Shown here: in pieces, positions 17,774 through 26,845 of the stretch
Layout: every line of letters begins with the position of its first letter
How positions within the stretch are numbered: position 1 is the first letter of the stretch
From: Umezawaea endophytica
GTDB taxonomy: Bacteria; Actinomycetota; Actinomycetes; Mycobacteriales; Pseudonocardiaceae
Direction of reading: 5' to 3'
NCBI RefSeq assembly: GCF_025061645.1
Contig: NZ_JANYMP010000001.1
Location: forward strand, 52,120 to 116,119
Length of the DNA: 64,000 bases
Made by a program: the position numbers and the translations under genes
Notes under the pieces: model-generated
What the model saw: the letters and a program-made list of their open reading frames with translations, nothing else
Told to the model about the DNA's origin: nothing
The model's database searches: none

Positions 17774-19330
17774 TCATCGTAGTCGACGGCCGGAGAGGGC
17801 CACCACCGCCACGACCAGCCCGATCCCCAGTGCCGCCAGCAGTGGCGCGGGCGGGCCGAGCGGCGTCCCGTCCTCGGCGCGCAGGGCACCCGCGAGGTCG
17901 AGCACCGGCAGCCCGCTGACCCCCGCGTACCAGACGGGGACGTACCCGGCCTGGAACACGCGGTGGGTGCGGCTCAGCGAACCGAGGGAGAACGCCAGTG
18001 CCGGGATGAACAGCACCGCGGCCACCCACGCCGCCACACCGGCGGGATCACCCGCCACGACCATCCGGATCGCCGCCGCCGCACCGGTTCCCGCGGTGAG
18101 CAGGACACCGGCCAGCCACTCCGCGACCGCCCGCCACCGGACCGAGGGGTAGGGCGCCAGGATGGACTGGACGTCGCACTCGTACCGCTGGGTGCCGAGC
18201 CGCGACCACAGCAGCACCGGCCAGATCCACGCCGCGGGCAGCAGGACCCTGCTCACCCCGGCGATCGGCACGACGACGGTGACCGCGGCGACCAGCGCCA
18301 GGCCGATCCACCACCACCGGGACACGCCCTGGAGCAGGACGCGCACCTCACCGACCAGCAGCCTGGGGAACGCCGACAGCGCGCTTCCCCGCCGCACCAC
18401 CGTCTTCAGCCCACCGCGGACGTAGAACGCACCGGACTCGGCGGGCACGGGCACGGCGTCGGGCGCCTCCGGGACGACACCGCCGTCCAGCGCCGGGTCG
18501 AAGCGGGTGAACCACACCGCGGGCAGCAGCGCGAGCGCCACCACGACCCCCATCACCAGGAGGCGGGAGAGCAGGAACCCCGCGCCGGGCGTGAAACCCG
18601 ACCACTCGAACGGCGTGAGCGGCGCGTCCAGCGCGGTGAGCCCGAGGCTGAACTCGCCGCCGGTGACGTCCAGGCCCTTGGCGGCCATGTCCGCGCCAAG
18701 CGACTCCACCACGTCGCTCACGCCGAGCCCGCCCAGCGGCGCCGACGGGCTCTGGCCGCCGAGCGCCAGCACCATCCAGCAGAAGAACCAGATCACGTTG
18801 CCCGAGCCCGTCTTCAGGACCGGGGTCAGCTCCCAGAACAGCGCGGCGGACGCGGTCAGCACGACGGCGGGGAAGGCCACCACCGCGAACGGCAGCAGCA
18901 GCGCCCCGAGGTCGACCGACGTGGACTCGCCGCGGGCCACCTGCATCACCAACGCGGTCCCGGCCAGCACGACCAGCATCGACGTCAGCACGAGCACGTT
19001 GCCGAGCAGCTTGGCCACGAGGTAAACGGGTGTGCGCAGCGGCGTGGACGCCAGCAGCAGCCCGACGTTGGTGCGCTCGTCGCGGGCGATCGTGTTGCGC
19101 ACGACGTAAAAACCGCCCAGCATCAACCAGAGCGTGCTCGCCAGCGCCGTCGCCATGCCGACGTACGCGCTGGTGTACAGGCCGCGGTAGGGGCCGAGTT
19201 GCATGATCGCCCACCGCGAGTCCGACGCGGGCACGGCGAGGTAGCCCAGCAGGGCGGCCGCCAGCAGCGTCGCCGCGTAAGCGGGTCTGCGCACCCGGTC
19301 GCGGAAGTCGCCCAGCACCAGCGCGATCAC
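17774..19330 (-). CDS. ABC-2 type exporter permease
   Basis: A 518-residue membrane protein with about twelve hydrophobic segments in two halves, starting MIALVLGDFRDRVRRPAYAATLLAAALLGY, with a charged loop at about 250-300 (FDPALDGGVVPEAPDAVP). It is the partner of the ATPase encoded immediately upstream, whose stop overlaps this start by four bases (ATGA). The arrangement response regulator-kinase-ATPase-permease suggests export of an envelope-active compound or peptide resistance. The exported substrate is not identifiable from sequence. Confidence 0.82.
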   Translation of the reverse strand: MIALVLGDFRDRVRRPAYAATLLAAALLGYLAVPASDSRWAIMQLGPYRGLYTSAYVGMATALASTLWLMLGGFYVVRNTIARDERTNVGLLLASTPLRTPVYLVAKLLGNVLVLTSMLVVLAGTALVMQVARGESTSVDLGALLLPFAVVAFPAVVLTASAALFWELTPVLKTGSGNVIWFFCWMVLALGGQSPSAPLGGLGVSDVVESLGADMAAKGLDVTGGEFSLGLTALDAPLTPFEWSGFTPGAGFLLSRLLVMGVVVALALLPAVWFTRFDPALDGGVVPEAPDAVPVPAESGAFYVRGGLKTVVRRGSALSAFPRLLVGEVRVLLQGVSRWWWIGLALVAAVTVVVPIAGVSRVLLPAAWIWPVLLWSRLGTQRYECDVQSILAPYPSVRWRAVAEWLAGVLLTAGTGAAAAIRMVVAGDPAGVAAWVAAVLFIPALAFSLGSLSRTHRVFQAGYVPVWYAGVSGLPVLDLAGALRAEDGTPLGPPAPLLAALGIGLVVAVVALSGRRLR

Positions 19331-20205
19331 CGGCCCACCGCCACGGACCTGCCGATGATGCCCAGGTACGCGTCCTCCAGGTCCGGAGCCACCGGTACGG
19401 CGTCCGCGGACGGCCGGGTCGGCGACAACATCCGCAGCCGGACACCCGTCGTGGTGCGGACCATCCGGCTCACGGTGTGCACGGCCCGCACCGCGGCGAC
19501 CTCCGAGTAGGGCACGGTGGCTTCCCAGACCTGGCCGTCGACGTCGCGCAGCAGGTCCTCCGGCGCGCCGCGGCGCAGCAACCTGCCCCTGGCCACCACC
19601 ACGACGTCGGCGGCCACCGAGTCGACGTCGGAGACGATGTGCGTGGACAGCAGCACCACGCGGTCGACGGACAGGTCGCTGAGCAGGGTGCGGAACCGCA
19701 CCCGCTCCTCGGGGTCCAGCCCGGCGGTCGGCTCGTCGACGATGATCACCTTCGGGTCGCCGAGCAGGGCCTGCGCGATGCCGACCCGGCGCACCATGCC
19801 GCCGGAGTACTTGCCCAGTGGGCGTTCGAGCGCCTCGGTGAGGTTGACGAGCTGGATCAGCTCGTCGACGCGAGCCCTGGCGGACCGGACGGACAAGCCC
19901 TTGGCGGCGGCCAGGTACGCGAGGAACTCGCGGGCGGTCAGGTTCGGGTAGACGCCGAAGTCCTGCGGCAGGTAGCCGAGCGCTTCGCGCAGCGGGTTGG
20001 GGTGGGCCACGGCGTCCCTGCCCTGGAACAGGACCTGCCCGGACGTGGGGCGGGTGACGGTGGCGGCGATCCGCATCAGCGAGGACTTGCCAGCGCCGTT
20101 GGGGCCGAGCAGGCCGATCAGGCCCGGCTGGAGGTCGAGGGTGATGCCCTCCACCGCGCGCTTGCCGCCGCGGTAGACCTTGGTGACGTCGACGAGTTGC
20201 AGCAC
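19327..20205 (-). CDS. ABC transporter ATP-binding protein
   Basis: A 292-residue nucleotide-binding subunit with complete motifs: Walker A GLLGPNGAGKSSLMR (about 33-47), Q-loop YLPQDFGVYP (about 77), signature KYSGGMVRRVGIAQALL (about 133), Walker B VIIVDEPTAGLDP (about 154) and switch HIV (about 187). The C-terminal 75 residues after the core form an accessory domain common in exporter ATPases. It drives the permease encoded downstream. Start ATG 20205 lies four bases after a small degenerate gene. Confidence 0.92.
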   Translation of the reverse strand: MLQLVDVTKVYRGGKRAVEGITLDLQPGLIGLLGPNGAGKSSLMRIAATVTRPTSGQVLFQGRDAVAHPNPLREALGYLPQDFGVYPNLTAREFLAYLAAAKGLSVRSARARVDELIQLVNLTEALERPLGKYSGGMVRRVGIAQALLGDPKVIIVDEPTAGLDPEERVRFRTLLSDLSVDRVVLLSTHIVSDVDSVAADVVVVARGRLLRRGAPEDLLRDVDGQVWEATVPYSEVAAVRAVHTVSRMVRTTTGVRLRMLSPTRPSADAVPVAPDLEDAYLGIIGRSVAVGR

Positions 20206-20209
20206 GGCC

Positions 20210-20500
20210 CTACCCCGCCTTCCGCACGGTGGCGCGGCCTTCGCCCGTGCGCACGGTCCGGGTGCCCGCCGGGTCGTCGGCGACGGGTCGCGCGACCCGG
20301 CAGGTCTCGGGACCGGTGGGCAGCACGCCGTGGTCCAGCGCCGGCGTCACGGCTTTGCCCGCGAGCGTGCGATCGACACCGACCGAGCCCCTGCCGATCA
20401 CCACTCGGGCGTCGATGACGAGCTTCTCCGCGGTGAAGTCGAACGACCGGGTCTCGGGCGTCCCGGTCAGGGTGGTCGCGGTAGTCCTCTGTGATGGCAC
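20210..20500 (-). pseudogene. Short fragment resembling a DUF4097-like adhesin, probably degenerate
   Basis: A 96-codon frame from a GTG at 20500 to a stop four bases before the ABC ATPase start. The sequence TRSFDFTAEKLVIDARVVIGRGSVGVDRTLAGKAVTPALDHGVLPTG (read in pieces) resembles the N-terminal strands of small DUF4097-type beta-helix proteins that often sit beside such exporter operons, but it ends after about 90 residues where family members run past 200. An internal deletion is the simplest explanation. It could still be a short functional gene. Family assignment is from memory of the pattern and needs a profile search. Confidence 0.4.
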
Positions 20501-20594
20501 TGCGGCTCCGGAAGTCGGCGGTAGGTCGGCTTCCCCAGCTTCCGGTCGCGGCGCGGGACGGACATCTCCCGTTCGGCAGAGATCGGCGGTCGGA

Positions 20595-21719
20595 TCACCG
20601 CGCCGGGAACACGGCGGCCACCCGCCACCCCGACCCGTGCGGACCGGCGTCCAGCGCGCCCCCGGCCGCCTCGACGCGCTCGCGCAACCCGACCAGCCCG
20701 CTGCCGCCGCTCGCACGGGTGGTGCCCCGCGCGCCGCCGCCGTCGACGACCGAGACCACGACCCCGCGCCCCGGCGCGAAGTCCACCTCCACCGCCACGG
20801 AGGGCGCGCCCGCCGCGTGCCTGCGGACGTTCGTCAACGCCTCCAGCACCACCGCGTACGCCGTCTCGTCCGCGACCGGGCCGAGCCTGCCCACCGCGGC
20901 GTCCGCCAGTTCGCAGCGGACGGCCGACCCGCTGAACCGGCCCACCAGTTCGGGCACGTCGCGCACCCCGACGGTGTCCGCCCGCGAGCCGTCGCGCATG
21001 GCCGCGACCGCGCGGTCCATCGAGTCGAGCGCCCTCAACCCCGCCTCCTCGATCCGCGCGAACGCCGCCTTCGCCTCGGCCTCGTCGAACTCCACGAACC
21101 GCGCCGCCTGCACCTCCACGACGATCCCGGTCACCTCGTGCGCGACGAAGTCGTGCAGCAGCTCGGCGATCTCCAGCCGCTGCCGCACCCGAGCCTCCAC
21201 CAGCCGCGAGTCGAGGCCCCGCAGGTAGACCCCGACGCCGATCGCCACGACCAGCGGGAACGACACCAGCAGCAGTCCGAGCACCGACGCGTCCCAGCGC
21301 GGCGGCGACTCGTGCAGGGTGAACCTCAACGGCAGCGCCATGGCCGCCACCACGGCGAGCGCCGTGACCGCGACGACCCGCCCGGACGAGACCACCCGCA
21401 CCGCCCGCCCGAGCAGGACCAGCAGGCCCGCGAACTCGAAGGGCATCCACAGCAGCGCCATCCTGGGTTCGCCCCCGTGGAGCACGTCGACCAGCAACGA
21501 CAGCCCGGACACCAGCACGACCACGGCGGCGGGACCGACCCGACCGACGGGCCAGCGCCACGTCGCCGCCAGCACCACGACGGTGGCGGCCACGGCGAGC
21601 ACGAGCGTCCCCGGCGGCGCGGCGGCCACCGGGGCGAGCAGGAGGAAGGCCACCAACACCGGCCAGACGGCCCGACCGCGGGGTACACGCATGCGAAAAA
21701 GCCTACGCACGAACGACAC
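20595..21719 (-). CDS. NarL-type sensor histidine kinase
   Basis: A 374-residue membrane kinase. Four to five N-terminal hydrophobic segments occupy residues 15-165. The dimerisation/phosphoacceptor block is RLEIAELLHDFVAHEVTGIVVE (about 180-200; phospho-accepting His in LLHDFVAHE), of the HisKA_3 type. The ATPase domain has the N box VVLEALTNVRRHA (about 285-297) and G box GGSGLVGLRERVEAAGG (about 340). It pairs with the LuxR-type regulator encoded upstream on the same strand and probably controls the downstream ABC exporter. The start could also be the ATG nine codons in. Confidence 0.88.
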   Translation of the reverse strand: MSFVRRLFRMRVPRGRAVWPVLVAFLLLAPVAAAPPGTLVLAVAATVVVLAATWRWPVGRVGPAAVVVLVSGLSLLVDVLHGGEPRMALLWMPFEFAGLLVLLGRAVRVVSSGRVVAVTALAVVAAMALPLRFTLHESPPRWDASVLGLLLVSFPLVVAIGVGVYLRGLDSRLVEARVRQRLEIAELLHDFVAHEVTGIVVEVQAARFVEFDEAEAKAAFARIEEAGLRALDSMDRAVAAMRDGSRADTVGVRDVPELVGRFSGSAVRCELADAAVGRLGPVADETAYAVVLEALTNVRRHAAGAPSVAVEVDFAPGRGVVVSVVDGGGARGTTRASGGSGLVGLRERVEAAGGALDAGPHGSGWRVAAVFPAR

Positions 21720-21742
21720 AGGAGATCAGCGAAACCCGGTCA

Positions 21743-21755
21743 GTCCACTGAGGAC
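21743..21755. repeat. Mini-hairpin GTCC-N5-GGAC
   Basis: GTCCACTGAGGAC forms a four-base stem around ACTGA. The identical 13-mer recurs at 47287, and variants occur at 51595, 56595 and 62255. This copy is in the 268-base gap between the response regulator and kinase genes, which otherwise shows no convincing gene. Confidence 0.4.
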
Positions 21756-21987
21756 GGTCCTTGGCGGTCGGCCCGGAGGGGCCTCGTCCGGCCGCGGTGG
21801 ACATGACCGACCGCGAAGGCGCCTGCCGGGCACCAGGTCGGCCAGGGCCGCCATGTCCACCGGCCTCGGCCAGCCACCAGGCCGCGAGGGCCACCACACC
21901 CAATGGCCCGGCCGAGCAGCGGGTCGTACCGAGCACGCCGTCGAGGCACCCGCGCCGCTCGACCGCTCGCCCGCGGTCCGCTGTCAC

Positions 21988-22647
21988 TCAGGACGGCAGC
22001 CGCGTCGAGTAGCCCATCTCGTGAGCCCACACGGCGATCCCGACGCGGTTGCGCACGCCGAGCTTGCGCTGGATCGCCGCCACGTGCGTCTTCACCGTTC
22101 CCGCGCCGATGAACAGCTCAGCCCCGATGTCCGCGTTCGTCCGCCCCTCGGCCACCTTGCCCGCCACCTCGATCTCCCGCTCGGTCAACGGCTCCGCGAG
22201 CACCCGCGTCTCACGCTTGGCGTCCACGACCTGCCGCAGCAGCCGCACGGTGATCGACGGACTGATCAGGCTGTCACCGTTGTGCGCGGCCCGCACCGCC
22301 TCGACCAGCAACGACGGCCCCGCCCGCTTGAGCAGGAACCCGGACGCCCCGTACCGCAACGCCGGGTACACGTACTCGTCCAGGTCGAACGTCGTCACGA
22401 CGACCACCTTGACCGGCACCACCGCCTCAGGCCCGGCAAGCCTGCGCGTCACCTCCAGCCCGTCCAACCCCGGCATCCGCACGTCGAGCAACGCCACGTC
22501 CGGCCGAAACCGCTCAGCCAACTCCACCGCCGCGACACCGTCCGCGGCCTCGCAGACGACCTCCAGGTCGGCCTGACTGTCCAGGACCCGACGCATACCG
22601 CGCCGAACCATCTCCTGGTCGTCGGCGATGAGCACCCGGATCGTCAC
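21988..22647 (-). CDS. NarL/LuxR-family response regulator
   Basis: A 219-residue regulator. The receiver domain (1-120) has the acidic pocket DD (9-10), phospho-acceptor Asp in VALLDVRMPG (about 54), Thr in VVVVTTFD (about 84) and Lys in GFLLKRAG (about 106). The LuxR helix-turn-helix lies at about 150-210 (LTEREIEVAGKVAEGRTNADIGAELFIGAGTVKTHVAAIQRKL, read in pieces). It is activated by the kinase encoded downstream and presumably acts on this operon and its exporter genes. Confidence 0.92.
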   Translation of the reverse strand: MTIRVLIADDQEMVRRGMRRVLDSQADLEVVCEAADGVAAVELAERFRPDVALLDVRMPGLDGLEVTRRLAGPEAVVPVKVVVVTTFDLDEYVYPALRYGASGFLLKRAGPSLLVEAVRAAHNGDSLISPSITVRLLRQVVDAKRETRVLAEPLTEREIEVAGKVAEGRTNADIGAELFIGAGTVKTHVAAIQRKLGVRNRVGIAVWAHEMGYSTRLPS

Positions 22648-22720
22648 AACGGAAGATCATCCCACACGAACCACGACACCGACGTCCTCCGCCAGGACCA
22701 CGGCTGGCACCGGCACCGCC

Positions 22721-23266
22721 TCAACTGGTCGCGTCGGCCAGTGGTTGGGGGCACTCGCCGCCGGGCGTGGTGAGCAGTTCGAAGTGCCACATCTCGTTCG
22801 CGTACGCCTGGCAGAGGCCGTAGGCCGCGCCGTGGCGGATCAGCCAGTCGTCCGCGTTGGTCGGGCCGATGTCGATCGCCTTGCCCACCACGTGCTTCGA
22901 CTTCTCCGGTGTGCTCACGAACCGCCGCGCCTCCTGGAGGCTCCCGTACGTGACGACCGCCTGGTCGAGCAGGCGCCGCTGGTACGCCTCGCTCCGCCAG
23001 CCCGACGTCACCCGCAGTTCCACACCCGCCAGGCGAGCGTCCACGTCGGCCTTCCGCACCGCCTCCAGCAGCGCCGGGTCGAGGCCGCGGAGGGCGTCGT
23101 GGTCGGTGTCGGACAGCGAGATGCTGCTGTTCTCCGGGATGCTGCCGTCGCCTGCCGGGCGGCCGGGCGGGGGTTCGCGCTGGGCGCAGGCCGCCAGGGT
23201 GACGAGCAGCGCGGCGGCGAACGCGGGTCGCCTGGCACCGTCCACAATTCCACGTGTCGTGGCCAA
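22721..23266 (-). CDS. M15-family D,D-peptidase lipoprotein (VanY/DacB-like)
   Basis: A 181-residue cell-wall peptidase. The lipobox LVTLAAC places the lipidated Cys at about 27, anchoring it outside the membrane. The catalytic zinc site is complete: SKHVVGKAIDIG (SxHxxGxAxD, about 127-138) and ANEMWHFEL (ExxWH, about 160). The preceding VTSGWRSEAYQRRLLDQAV block is typical of VanY-type peptidases that trim peptidoglycan stem peptides. A TTG start at 23266 is chosen because AGGAGA lies eight bases upstream; a GTG five codons earlier would swallow that site. Confidence 0.85.
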   Translation of the reverse strand: MATTRGIVDGARRPAFAAALLVTLAACAQREPPPGRPAGDGSIPENSSISLSDTDHDALRGLDPALLEAVRKADVDARLAGVELRVTSGWRSEAYQRRLLDQAVVTYGSLQEARRFVSTPEKSKHVVGKAIDIGPTNADDWLIRHGAAYGLCQAYANEMWHFELLTTPGGECPQPLADATS

Positions 23267-23467
23267 ACCCTGTCTCCTCACGGTGGTGCCGAAGCCGGAC
23301 ACCCCCGACACTGCCGGTGGGATGTCCGCGTCCCGCGCCCGTTGTGCAACAACTGGTCGACGGGACGTCACGGCACCGGAACGAAGTACCGGTCGACGAC
23401 GATGGAAGAGGTAGAGCCCGTGGCGCGGAGGCCGCGCGGGCGATCGTGATCGAGGGGGCGAGGGACC

Positions 23468-24781
23468 ATCATCTTCCTCAGCTACACCCGAGCCGACGAG
23501 GCACTCGTCCGGGCGCTCAGGGAGGACTTCGAGCGCCTGGGCTGGCAGGTCTGGATGGACCGCGAGATCCACGGCGGGGAGCAGTGGTGGCGCGAGATCA
23601 TCCGGACGATCCAGGAGGCGGACGTCTTCGTGTTCGCGCTGTCGCAGGACTCGTGGACGTCGCAGCCCTGCCGCGAGGAACTGGACTACGCCCAGCGGTT
23701 GGGGCTCCCGGTGCTGCCGGTCCAGGTCGGCTCGGTGGAGAGCGTGCGGATCCCGATCATGGAGACCCAGGGCGTCGACTACCGCGAGCGGACCGCCAAC
23801 GCCGCGCTGGGGCTGGTGGCCGCGCTCACCGAGCTGACCAGCCGCCCGGTGGTGCGCGCGGACCCGCCGCCGGAGCCGCCCAAGGTGCCCTTCGAGTACC
23901 TGTACCGGATCGCCGAGATCCTCGGCCCGACGCCGATCGCGCCCGACCGCCAGGAAGCCGTGATCGTCCAGCTCCGGCGCAAGCTCAAGGAGGAGCGGGA
24001 CGTGGTGGCCCGCGCGGACATCGTGAAGCTGCTGCGGGAGTTCCGCAGGCGCAAGGAGCTCACGGTCGGCAACTCCGAGGAGATCGACCAGTTGCTGGAC
24101 GCCGCCGGGGAGACCGAGCAGGAGGACGGGGCGACCCGGCTGCCGCCGACCGACCACTGGCGGCGGAACCTGGTGGCGCAGGGCGCTTCCACCGAAGCAC
24201 CGCGACCCGACGGCCCGACCCGAGCCGTCGAAACCCCGCGTCCCGGCACCACGACCGAGGCCGTGCCACCGAGCCGCCCGACGCCCCGGAAGCCCCCGCG
24301 GACCCCACCACCGCCCGCACCGACGATCGAGGTCACGCGCGAACCCGCGTACGACTGGGGTCGAGCCCAGCACACCAAGGCACCGGCGGAGACCGCGAGT
24401 TCGCCCGCGCCACCCCCGTGGACGACCACCGAGCCCGAGACCCCACCGGTCTCGACGCCCCGACCGCCGACGGCGGGCTGGTGGAACGCGCGGAAGGTGA
24501 AGGCGGAGGAACCCGACCCGCCACCGCCGACCGACAGCGGGCTCGCGTTCGCGGGTGGTGTGCTCGGCGGACTGGGCATCCCGTTCGGGATCCTCGCGCT
24601 GACCGAGCACAACCGCACCGCCACGCAGGTCGCGCTGTCGCTGCTGCTGATCGCGTCGGTGCTGGGGCTGTCACTCGGCCTGGTGGCGGTCAACCGCGGC
24701 GAGCGGCGGTCGCAGGTCGCCGCCGCCATCGCCGCCGCGGGCCTGCTCGGCGCCGTCCTCTTCGCGCTGAGCGCGTTCTAG
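23468..24781 (+). CDS. TIR-domain protein with C-terminal membrane anchor (putative NADase effector)
   Basis: About 437 residues. The N-terminal TIR domain (1-135) opens with IIFLSYTRADEALVRAL, continues GWQVWMDREIHGGEQWW and has the SWTSQPCREELDYAQ helix, where Glu at about 71 matches the catalytic Glu of TIR NADases. Residues 145-220 are helical and may be a partner-binding adaptor. A Pro/Thr-rich linker (about 230-350) leads to three membrane helices (about 358-436). In-frame upstream of the TIR core there is a TGA and no ATG, GTG or TTG, so translation must begin at a rare ATC (23468, after GAGGGGGCGAGGG) or the sequence has an indel; the next ATG (23555) would lose the first TIR strand. 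Its stop overlaps the stop of the convergent kinase gene by two bases. Confidence 0.8.
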   Translation: MIFLSYTRADEALVRALREDFERLGWQVWMDREIHGGEQWWREIIRTIQEADVFVFALSQDSWTSQPCREELDYAQRLGLPVLPVQVGSVESVRIPIMETQGVDYRERTANAALGLVAALTELTSRPVVRADPPPEPPKVPFEYLYRIAEILGPTPIAPDRQEAVIVQLRRKLKEERDVVARADIVKLLREFRRRKELTVGNSEEIDQLLDAAGETEQEDGATRLPPTDHWRRNLVAQGASTEAPRPDGPTRAVETPRPGTTTEAVPPSRPTPRKPPRTPPPPAPTIEVTREPAYDWGRAQHTKAPAETASSPAPPPWTTTEPETPPVSTPRPPTAGWWNARKVKAEEPDPPPPTDSGLAFAGGVLGGLGIPFGILALTEHNRTATQVALSLLLIASVLGLSLGLVAVNRGERRSQVAAAIAAAGLLGAVLFALSAF

Positions 24782-26028
24782 CCCGACCCCTTCACCAGGC
24801 CCACGATGGCCGCGAGGGTGAACGCCACGACTCCCAGCGCGAGGGCGATCGGGCCGCCGGGCGCGTCGAAGTCGATCGCCAGCGAGAGCAGCGCGACGAC
24901 CAGGCCGAGGACGGTCGCCACCGTCAGCACGGCCCGGACGCGCGGTCGCTTGCTCACCGGCTCAGGAGGCGCGGGAGTGGTTCCCTTCCACCACGCCGCC
25001 GTCGGCGTGCCGTCGTTCCGCACGGCCACGCGCGGAGGGGTCGGGGTCGCCGGGGTGGTGGTCGGTCCACGGGGCGCGGGGACCGCAGTCGGCGCGGTTC
25101 CGGCGACCACGGTCGAGGTGCGCTCCCACCACGGCCTCGCCGCGGGCGCCAGCAGGGCGTCGAGCCCGCCGGTCGCGGTCCACCCCGGTGAGCAGCACCT
25201 CTTGAGCCGGGCGGCCAGGTCGTCGATCCCGCCGTCCCGGAGTCCCGACAGGAAGCTCCACGCGGGAGTGGCGAACGGCGGCTGGAAGTCCTGTTGCGCG
25301 AACAGCAGGTTCTCCCCCGTGTTCAGCGCTCCGCGCTCCGGGTTCTTCGCCAGCGCCAGCAGCGAGAGGTAGACGACCAGGCCGGGGAACGTGTCCATCC
25401 ACCGGTCCCAGGCGCGGTTCGCGGGCTGGTAGTTGCGGTGCCCCGTCTCGCTCGGCGGCGCCGACGAGGCGAAGGCGGCGATCCAGGAGCAGTCGAAGTC
25501 GACCAGGCGCATGGCGCCGCGGTCGTCGACGAGCACGTTGCCGTGCTGGAGGTCGCCGTGCGCGAAGTCCGCGCGCTGCAAGCGGTTCACCAGTTCCCGC
25601 CAGGTCTCGGCGAGCGCGGCCAGCGCGGCGGTGTCCCGCCGCGACACGAGCTCGTCCACGTGCCGGTTGAGGGTGTGCCCCTCCACCCACTGCATCCGCA
25701 CCACCGGCCAGGTGCGGCCGTTGACCCGGATGCCGTCGTCGATCCACCGGGGCAGCGCGACCGCGCTCAGCAGGTCCCTGGCCACGAAGTGGTCGTGCAG
25801 GGCGTTGTAGCGTTGGCCGTTCCCGGCGTCGGCGCGGGTGAAGAACCGCAACGCCTTGGCCTGACCCGATTCCGTCGCCTTGAACACGACCGCGCTCGTG
25901 CCGGAGGCGGGCGACGGGATCCCGAACACCGGGTGCACCACCAGTTCCAGCAGCCGCAGCTCGTCGGTGGTGAACACGTCCGGCTGCTGGACGGCCTTCA
26001 TGTAGTCGTCGAATCCGGGGTAGCGCAC
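24778..26028 (-). CDS. Membrane-anchored protein-kinase-fold protein of a TerY-P-like triad
   Basis: A 416-residue protein whose N-terminal two thirds form a kinase-like fold. The glycine-rich loop is poor (GIPSPASGTSAVVFKATESG, about 40-60, with Lys in AKALRFF). The catalytic loop reads FAHGDLQHGNVLVDD (about 155-169) and the metal-binding motif LVDFDCSW (about 174), so HRD is replaced by HGD, as in phosphotransferase-like kinases. A Pro/Thr-rich linker leads to two C-terminal membrane helices (about 360-412). GTG at 26028 overlaps the PP2C stop by one base (TAGTG). With the PP2C and vWA genes it forms an opposing kinase/phosphatase pair plus metal-ion scaffold. Confidence 0.8.
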   Translation of the reverse strand: MRYPGFDDYMKAVQQPDVFTTDELRLLELVVHPVFGIPSPASGTSAVVFKATESGQAKALRFFTRADAGNGQRYNALHDHFVARDLLSAVALPRWIDDGIRVNGRTWPVVRMQWVEGHTLNRHVDELVSRRDTAALAALAETWRELVNRLQRADFAHGDLQHGNVLVDDRGAMRLVDFDCSWIAAFASSAPPSETGHRNYQPANRAWDRWMDTFPGLVVYLSLLALAKNPERGALNTGENLLFAQQDFQPPFATPAWSFLSGLRDGGIDDLAARLKRCCSPGWTATGGLDALLAPAARPWWERTSTVVAGTAPTAVPAPRGPTTTPATPTPPRVAVRNDGTPTAAWWKGTTPAPPEPVSKRPRVRAVLTVATVLGLVVALLSLAIDFDAPGGPIALALGVVAFTLAAIVGLVKGSG

Positions 26029-26837
26029 TAGAGGCACACCACCAGGTTCTCGGGGCCCGCGGCGCTGATCGACACCCGCATCAGGGTGACGTCGTCGTTG
26101 ACCATGTCGTTGGCGCGCCTGCGGTCGTCCACCAGCGCGCGGAACCTCTCGGGGTGGTCCAACCCGGCCAGCGTCGTCCACAGCTCGCGCCGGTCGCCCT
26201 CCTCCTCCCGCAGCACCCAGTCCGCGAACGCGTCCGTGGCGAGGTAGATCACGTCGCCGTCGAGCAGCACGCCCTCGTCGAACAGCAGCCGGTCGACCAC
26301 GGCTTCCAGCGCTTTCGGGCCGGTGGGCAGACCGTGGGGGTTGACCCCGAAGCCGTGCGCCGGGATCGGGGGGAAGGTCGCCACGAGTTCGTCGCCGCGC
26401 ACCTGGAAGAGCACGGTGTCGCCGATCGCCACGGCCGACCAGTGCGGGTGCGGGCCGTCGAGGTCGACGAACTCGCAGCCGAGGAACGTGGCGAACGAGC
26501 CGACCGTCTCCAACTTGTACACCTGCATGTCGGTCGCCTGCGCGAGGAGCGGGTCGTGGCGCCAGCGGTCCTGCGTCCGCCGCAGCCACCGGTGGAGGGG
26601 TTCGGCGGCCAGGTCGGGGATCTCGTCGAGACCACCGGCTCCCTCCCCGACGAACCCCTCGACCAGCCGCATGGCCCACCGCGTCGAGCCGAAGCCCTGG
26701 GTGGCGCCGTCCGCGACCGCGAACCGGGGTCCGCGACCGGTGGCCGGGTCGCCGGGAGCGGCGGCGGCGCCGTCCTCCCATTCCGCCTCGGAGTTGCCGT
26801 GCTTCGGCACGGAGAAGACGACCTGCCAGGCGTGCAT
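26028..26837 (-). CDS. PP2C-like serine/threonine phosphatase
   Basis: A 269-residue cytoplasmic phosphatase. PP2C-type metal ligands are visible: FAVADGATQG (Asp-Gly at about 43-44), DVIYLATDAFADWVL (about 200-214) and the late MVNDDVTLMRV (about 245-255). The substrate-facing region between them is diverged from SpoIIE-type enzymes. ATG 26837 is eight bases after the vWA stop, and its own stop overlaps the kinase start by one base, so the three proteins are made together. The expected role is reversal of phosphorylation by the neighbouring kinase. Confidence 0.85.
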   Translation of the reverse strand: MHAWQVVFSVPKHGNSEAEWEDGAAAAPGDPATGRGPRFAVADGATQGFGSTRWAMRLVEGFVGEGAGGLDEIPDLAAEPLHRWLRRTQDRWRHDPLLAQATDMQVYKLETVGSFATFLGCEFVDLDGPHPHWSAVAIGDTVLFQVRGDELVATFPPIPAHGFGVNPHGLPTGPKALEAVVDRLLFDEGVLLDGDVIYLATDAFADWVLREEEGDRRELWTTLAGLDHPERFRALVDDRRRANDMVNDDVTLMRVSISAAGPENLVVCL

Positions 26838-26845
26838 CGGGGCTC

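Noticed and set aside
21756..21987. Small minus-strand frames between response regulator and kinase genes
   Set aside because: One contains a short hydrophobic segment, but none has a ribosome site or family likeness; treated as non-coding.
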